From CAWGMT01 sp963823675 (GTDB lineage: Bacteria; Planctomycetota; Planctomycetia; Isosphaerales; Isosphaeraceae), in contig CAWGMT010000006.1 in NCBI GenBank assembly GCA_963823675.1, positions 62,001 through 126,000 of the forward strand: a DNA stretch of 64,000 bases, read 5' to 3'. Below, in pieces: positions 59,420 to 64,000 of this stretch (positions within the stretch are counted from its first letter, which is position 1; every line of letters starts with the position of its first letter). The position numbers and the translations under genes are program-made. The notes beneath the pieces were generated by a model that saw only the letters and a list, made by a program, of their open reading frames with translations, was not told the origin of the DNA and ran no database searches.

Positions 59420-60226
59420 CTACGAATAGACCGGGGATACGCCGCTGGCGATCTGGTTGTAGTTGATCAGTCCCTGGAACGTCACGATCATCTTCCCCGA
59501 GCCCAGAGTACCGGGCAGCGGATGGGCGTCCGGGATCCATTCGATATCGAGAGTCCCGGTCCCCTGGCTAAACAGGGCCGGTGCCGTGTAGGGACCGGCG
59601 CTCGCATTCGTGTCATACGTCCAGCTCAGGTGGGTCGGGAGCTCTCCCGGGGTCGAGCCCGGCGCGGGGGTCGCGTTGAGGTCGAGCACAAGCAGGCCTC
59701 CGGTCTGGAGGAGATTCTGCGGAAACAGGGCAGCGAGGCCCGTGACACGGTTCGCAAACGGGTTGCCGGGGTCGGGAGCGGCATTCGGGTCGGCCGGCGG
59801 GAAGAGCTCCATCTGGAATTTGCCCTTGAGAAACTGATTGGAGCCTCCCGTCTTCGCCCAGGCGTGGATCGTGCTGGCGCGGTCCGAGAATCCAGGGGGG
59901 CCGATCGTGTATTGCCCGATCCAACGGGCCGTGAAGGTTTCGCGCTTCACTTCCCGCGGCGTCGGGGTCATCGGCGTGGCCGAGCTGGGCCCGTAGAGCA
60001 AGTTAACCGACTGCTGGATCACTGTCGGATTTGGGACGAAACCGCTGTTGACGCCAGCGGCGGGCGCCACCATGGTCGAGAGTAGATCACGCGCCTCCAG
60101 GCCCTCGAGCGACGGCCGCCATCTCCGCGCCATGCCGCGAGCGCTTCGCCGGACCGGCGGGGTCTCGCGAGCCGGAGCCCAGCACCAATGCGCTGAGTGG
60201 TCGTCGTGTCTGCCGTGCGGACGCAT
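59420..60226 (-). CDS. LEPR-motif exported protein, tandem paralogue 2
   Basis: 268 residues, ATG 60226 after AAGGAGAA; 60250 is out of phase with any binding site. Leader RRWRPSLEGLEARDLLST. Shared blocks: PTPREVKRETF, GQYTIGPPGFSDRASTIHAW, QMELFPPADP, ALFPQNLLQTGGLLVLDLNA, LPTHLSWTYD, DAHPLPGTLGSGKMIVTFQG. Gaps to its neighbours are 29 and 48 bases. Most similar in pattern to paralogue 3. Confidence 0.87.
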   Translation of the reverse strand: MRPHGRHDDHSAHWCWAPARETPPVRRSARGMARRWRPSLEGLEARDLLSTMVAPAAGVNSGFVPNPTVIQQSVNLLYGPSSATPMTPTPREVKRETFTARWIGQYTIGPPGFSDRASTIHAWAKTGGSNQFLKGKFQMELFPPADPNAAPDPGNPFANRVTGLAALFPQNLLQTGGLLVLDLNATPAPGSTPGELPTHLSWTYDTNASAGPYTAPALFSQGTGTLDIEWIPDAHPLPGTLGSGKMIVTFQGLINYNQIASGVSPVYS

Positions 60227-60274
60227 CGAACAACTTCTCCTTCCGGGCATCCTCTCGCGCGAAGACGCCGGTCG

Positions 60275-61273
60275 CTAATTGATCCCCTTGTAGAGGGGGT
60301 TGGTCGTGCCCCCGGCTGGCTTGATCACCCCCTGCATCCGCACGATGACGGTGCCCGACTGCGTCGCGCCAGCGCGCAGGCGATTATCGGGTGAGTACTT
60401 GATATCGAGAACTCCCAGTCCCTGGGTATAGGAGACCGCCCCGCCCGAGCTGCCGGCGAGCGGCACGGCCTGGCCCGTGGTCGCATTGATCTGCGTCGGA
60501 GGAGTGGTGAGAAAAACCGGATTGGCGCCGAGCCCGGACGTGACCCCCGACGGGTCGAGAATGACCTCCAGGTGCGACGGCAGCCCGTGGTCCAGGGTCT
60601 GGGGGTCGTTACTGAGCACTCCGGGTACGTTGGTCGCATTCAGGAAGAACGAGCTCGCCGACTGGAGCACGTTGGCCGGGAACAGGGCCACCAGCCCGGC
60701 GACCTGGCCCGCGACGGGATCATTGGTAGTCGGCGTGGCCGTGGGATCGGCCGGCGGAAAGAGCAGGACCTGGCCGCGCCCGTTGAGAAACAGGCTGGAC
60801 GCCGCGGACCGCCCGTCGCTGTAAATGTGGATCGTGGCCGCCTGGTTGGAGAACCGCGGCGGACCGACCGAATACCGCCCGACAAATTCGGCCCAAAAGG
60901 TCTCGCGCCGGAGCTCGGCCTGGGTCGGCTGGGGAACCGCGTAAGTGCCCGGAGGAAACACCGTGCCGCCAATATTGATCGGCACGGTGGTGGTGACCGG
61001 GCTGTAGACCTGGGCGGCCAGGCTCTGGATCAGGCTCTCGTTGACCCAGGGGGGCGTCGAATTCGCGTGACCGCGCGCGGACTGGGGCCGGCTCGCGGCC
61101 GTGGGAGCTTGATTGGCGACGATGAGATTCAAAGCCGGGCCGTTTCGCGCTTGCTGATGCGCGGCCTGTCCCAGCGCGGGCCGTGCCGACAGCAGCTCGC
61201 GGACCTCCAGTCCTTCCAATGCCGGGCGGTATCGCCGGCTGGTCGGTGTGCGGGCTGGGTCGCTGGCTGGCAT
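60275..61273 (-). CDS. LEPR-motif exported protein, tandem paralogue 3
   Basis: 332 residues, ATG 61273 with AGGAG upstream (61393 would extend into the TolC end). Leader SRRYRPALEGLEVRELLSA. It has an extra N-terminal segment (about 70 residues; PWVNESLIQSLAAQVYSP) and an internal insert before the C-terminal strand, but shares PTQAELRRETF, GRYSVGPPRF, TIHIYSDG, LLFPPADPT, ALFPANVLQ, LPSHLEV. First of the three; 124 bases after the TolC-like gene. The three differ too much to be recent copies. Confidence 0.87.
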   Translation of the reverse strand: MPASDPARTPTSRRYRPALEGLEVRELLSARPALGQAAHQQARNGPALNLIVANQAPTAASRPQSARGHANSTPPWVNESLIQSLAAQVYSPVTTTVPINIGGTVFPPGTYAVPQPTQAELRRETFWAEFVGRYSVGPPRFSNQAATIHIYSDGRSAASSLFLNGRGQVLLFPPADPTATPTTNDPVAGQVAGLVALFPANVLQSASSFFLNATNVPGVLSNDPQTLDHGLPSHLEVILDPSGVTSGLGANPVFLTTPPTQINATTGQAVPLAGSSGGAVSYTQGLGVLDIKYSPDNRLRAGATQSGTVIVRMQGVIKPAGGTTNPLYKGIN

Positions 61274-61397
61274 GGAACGAACGCTCCTGAACTCGGTTTC
61301 GAGAAGCCGCGTCGAGCTTCCTTGGGTCGCGGACGATCTGGCTTTGCAGAGGAATCGATCGACTCGCCCCCCAGCGTGTGTTTCTCCTGGCACGGCC

Positions 61398-63001
61398 TCA
61401 GGGCAGAACCCGTTCGCCGACCGCCGTATTCAGGTCGAGGATCGCCCGGCGGTGCCGGACCATCGCGTCGCTGTAGGCTCGCACCTTGTCGTTGTAGTCC
61501 TGCTGGGCGTCGAGAAATTCAAGCGCGCTGCTATCGCCGCCCAGGAAGCGCTTGTAAGCCGCATCGCGCACTTTCTTGGAAGTCGGGATGATCTGTTCCC
61601 GAAACTGGACGACGGCGACCAGGCTCTGCTCGAGCTCCTGGATCGCCCCCAAAACGTCGTTGATCACCACGCGTTCGGCGCTCGCGACCTGGACCTCGCT
61701 CTGCGATACATTGATCTTCGCCCGCGCGACGTTCCCCTGGTTATAGTTATAAATGGGAATGGTGGCCGTAACGCCCAGCCACCAGGAATAGGCGCTTTGC
61801 ACTCCGAGGTAGCTATTGTTCTGGAGCGTATAGGGTTGGTAGAGAACGTAGATGTCGGGATAAGCGTTGGCCTTGGCCAGCCGGACGTCGGCCCTGGCAC
61901 GGTTGAGGCCGTACTTCCAGGCAATGAAGTCCGGCCGCCGGGCCAGTGCCTTCTGGATCAGGTCGTCCCGTCCAACGGGAACTCGCTGGAGCTTGCCCAC
62001 CGGGTCGAATACATCGAGCTTCACGATTTGCTCGTAGTCGGTCAGCGGCAAGTTCAACATGAGAGCGAGGGCTCGATTTGCCTTGATCTTGGCTTGTTTC
62101 GCTTCCTTGACCTGGAGCTCGGACAACTGGACCCTCGTCTTGACTACCAGGAGGTCCGCTTCCTTGACCTGTCCCGACTTGAAGAGCGACTCGGTGAGCG
62201 TCTCCAGTTTGCGGATTCCCGTCAGATACTTCTCACTGAACCGCAGGTTCAGGCCCGCCGAGACGTCATCCTCGTAGACGGTGTAGAGGTTGTCGATCTG
62301 GTTGCGGATCGCGTCCTGAAGCTGGGCCTCGGTGACGTTGGCGCTTCGCGTGCCGACCGGGTGCGCGCCTGCCTTTTGAAGGTGAGGTCCAGGGGATAGC
62401 TGATGTTGACGTCAAATTGAGGAGGCCCGCCGGGCCTCAGGAATGAAAAGTGGCCGTAAGGGAGCAGCTCGCCGTCCGCATAGAAAATCGGGTTGGCACG
62501 GAGGTTGGCCGTGAGCACGTCGGCGTCGGCCATCGGTATCTCCATCCTGGCGGCATAGATATCCAGATTCTGCTGGATGAGCTGGTTGATGGCGGCGTCG
62601 AGGTTCATGTCTGCCACGTTGCCGTAGTCGACGAATTCCGCCTCGAGCTCGAGGTCGCCATATTGCGTGGTCTGGAGCGGCGGAAGGCTCGGAATCGCAA
62701 GCTGAGCCCCAACCGCCGCGAAGATCGGCGCCCCCGGCGTCTGAAGCGCGCTCGCGGGGGCGTGAGATCCGCCGCGGCCGCCCCGGCCGCTGAAAGGTGC
62801 AATTGACGGCGTCGACCAATCCGGGAAGTTGGCTTGGCCCAAGGGCTGGCCCACCACGACCGAGCCCCCCGACGCGCCAATCGGTGACCCGACGTTGAAC
62901 TGCTGCGCCCATGCACAGTTCGTCGCCAGGATCCCGTAAACGGACGCGGCCAGCAGCTTCATGAGGCGCCGCGCGCCCTTCATCTTCGTCCGTCCGGGCA
63001 T
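61398..63001 (-). CDS. TolC-like outer-membrane efflux protein (one frame break)
   Basis: About 535 residues, ATG 63001 nine bases after AGGAGG. Signal peptide LMKLLAASVYGILATNCAWA. A Gly/Pro/Ser-rich insert follows, then the outer-membrane efflux protein (OEP) repeats: DAAINQLIQQNLDIYAARME, ... LLVVKTRVQLSELQVKEAK, ANRALALMLNLPL, DLIQKALARRPDFIAWKYGL, WLGVTATIPIYNYNQGNVAR, ALEFLDAQQDYNDKVRAY. The frame breaks near 62360 (RTRVGTRSANVTEAQLQ restored). TolC-type trimers form outer-membrane channels for type I secretion or RND efflux. It heads the operon with three LEPR-motif proteins, but no inner-membrane partner is in the window. Confidence 0.88.
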
Positions 63002-63422
63002 TCCGATCGACCTCCTGTCGTTCGGACGACTGATCCGACTGCCGATCTCAGAGCGGGCTTCCTGCCCACTACGGACCACAAGCGCGAGACTTCGGTTTCT
63101 GCGAACGCGGAAACCGCAACCTCTTGCTCGTGCACGATTCCAGTGTAGTCATCACGCTCCGCGTGATGTTCCGTCACACCTAGCGTGACGGCTACTGCAC
63201 CTGACCGGCATCGAGTTCGAAAGCGATTTGTAGGGAACGACGTGCAAACTGAGATGTGAAGCGGGGGAACCTTAACGAACCTGTCCGGCTCTGGGAAGAG
63301 CAATTCCCGAGTTTTGCAAGAATTGCTACTCTCTCGGTCGCGGAATGAAACTCATCGCAAGCTTGCAGGTTTGCTGCCCGAGGGTTGTTCGGAAGGTCTC
63401 CCATAGAGGAGTGCTCACCACG
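63002..63422. other. divergent intergenic region with palindromes
   Basis: About 420 bases between the TolC operon (-) and the partial membrane gene (+). It must hold both promoters. The two palindromes at 63150-63190 are the only recognisable elements. Confidence 0.5.
63150..63190. repeat. two palindromes (family 2)
   Basis: CATCACGCtccGCGTGATG at 63150-63168 is the family-2 palindrome of 48189-48254. CGTCACacctagcGTGACG follows at 63172-63190; the two together could form tandem hairpins upstream of the TolC operon. Confidence 0.75.
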
Positions 63423-64000
63423 ATGTCGCACGGCGCCGGCGGCCGCTCCTGGGCCTACTATCCCCTCACGGCACTTTCGCTCTGGATCGGCTGGGGCATT
63501 CGCGGCAACTTCGGGCATGAGTATGGCGCGATGATTCCGGGGGCGCTCGCGGCCATGGCCGCGATCCTGCTCTCGGGTCGCCGCGACTGGCACGGCCGGA
63601 TCGCCTACTTCGGGATGTTCGGCGCTCTCGGCTGGTCGTTCGGGGGCAGCATCTCTTACATGCAAGTGATTGCTTATACCCACTCGGGGCATTCACCAAG
63701 CGTGCTCTATGGATTTGCCTGTCTCTTCGTGATCGGTTTCCTCTGGGCCGCGCTGGGCGGCGCGGGGACCGCCTTGCCGGCAGTCACGGACCGCGCGTTC
63801 CTGGCAGGTCTGTTCGTCCCGATCAGTGTCGTCTTCGTCCTCTGGTGGCTACAGGGCGTGGCCATCGAGCCCTACCTGGCGCGACGTGGGTACGCGCTCG
63901 GCTGGTATGATTCCGACTGGCTGGCGGCACTGCTGGCCGTGATCGGGGCGGTGCTGGTCTGGGCCGTCCGGCGACGGCTCGATGGACCGACATCGCTCGT
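63423..64000 (+). CDS. membrane protein of unknown function (3' end outside window)
   Basis: At least 192 residues; ATG 63423 with GAGGAG upstream (cut by the window edge, so no stop). Opening SWAYYPLTALSLWIGWGIRG, NFGHEYGAMIPGALAAMAAI, FGALGWSFGGSISYMQVIAY, then further helices (FACLFVIGFLWAALGGAGTA, FVPISVVFVLWWLQGVAIEP). At least four to five transmembrane helices with conserved Trp/Gly patterns. Looks like a planctomycete-type polytopic membrane family; function unknown. Confidence 0.75.
   Translation, partial: MSHGAGGRSWAYYPLTALSLWIGWGIRGNFGHEYGAMIPGALAAMAAILLSGRRDWHGRIAYFGMFGALGWSFGGSISYMQVIAYTHSGHSPSVLYGFACLFVIGFLWAALGGAGTALPAVTDRAFLAGLFVPISVVFVLWWLQGVAIEPYLARRGYALGWYDSDWLAALLAVIGAVLVWAVRRRLDGPTSL

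Overview
The window looks like a chromosomal segment of a planctomycete, most likely of the Isosphaeraceae/Singulisphaera type. This is inference from gene content; no rRNA or other phylogenetic marker is present. The signs are high GC, giant Ig/PKD/FN3 surface proteins, seven proteins with an N-terminal LE-x-LE-x-R-x-LL motif (planctomycete 'LEPR-XLL'-like leader), two ECF sigma factor / Ser-Thr kinase modules, a TPR-CHAT protein, a PEP-CTERM protein, and several families of short palindromic intergenic repeats.

Layout. 1-8828 (-): two neighbouring giant surface proteins (CAP/Calx-beta/Ig, then PKD/Ig) that share a near-identical C-terminal module. 9184-11079 (-): a transglutaminase-like protein read in frame into a separate LEPR-motif protein. 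11552-18518: two sigma-kinase modules placed head to head as mirror images. 18519-20424: sparse region with small or damaged genes. 20423-25397: exported protein, an LRR/CxxCH/cyclase-fold protein, a VOC protein and a SigJ-like sigma factor. 25480-25945: probable group II intron relic. 26015-35200 (+): TPR-methyltransferase, an about 1,900-residue propeller/FN3/PA14/PATR surface protein, a PEP-CTERM protein and a lipoprotein hydrolase. 35278-39728 (-): membrane HExxH protein, small membrane protein and HEAT-repeat protein. 40022-45335: TPR-CHAT protein, small membrane protein, exported protein and GT2 glycosyltransferase. 45443-49440: tRNA-Arg and a housekeeping run rimO-pgsA-uppP, where uppP carries an in-frame foreign domain. 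49513-50099: composite repeat block with a 113-bp tandem triplet. 50118-57979: ABC1 kinase, gluzincin-like peptidase, two TPR membrane proteins and a PIG-L deacetylase. 58004-58561: DUF1697 protein. 58593-63001 (-): a probable operon of a TolC-like outer-membrane protein followed by three tandem paralogous LEPR-motif proteins, which is my best candidate for an undescribed system. 63423-64000 (+): start of a membrane protein cut by the window edge.

Reading frames. At least 20 single-base frame breaks interrupt otherwise well-conserved genes of unrelated function, including pairs that cancel each other within one gene, and one extra base sits in the tRNA acceptor stem. I read this mainly as indel error in the assembly rather than mass gene decay. 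Affected loci are therefore annotated as one CDS spanning the break, with the break position stated. Two genes (1-2851 and 63423-64000) run off the window.
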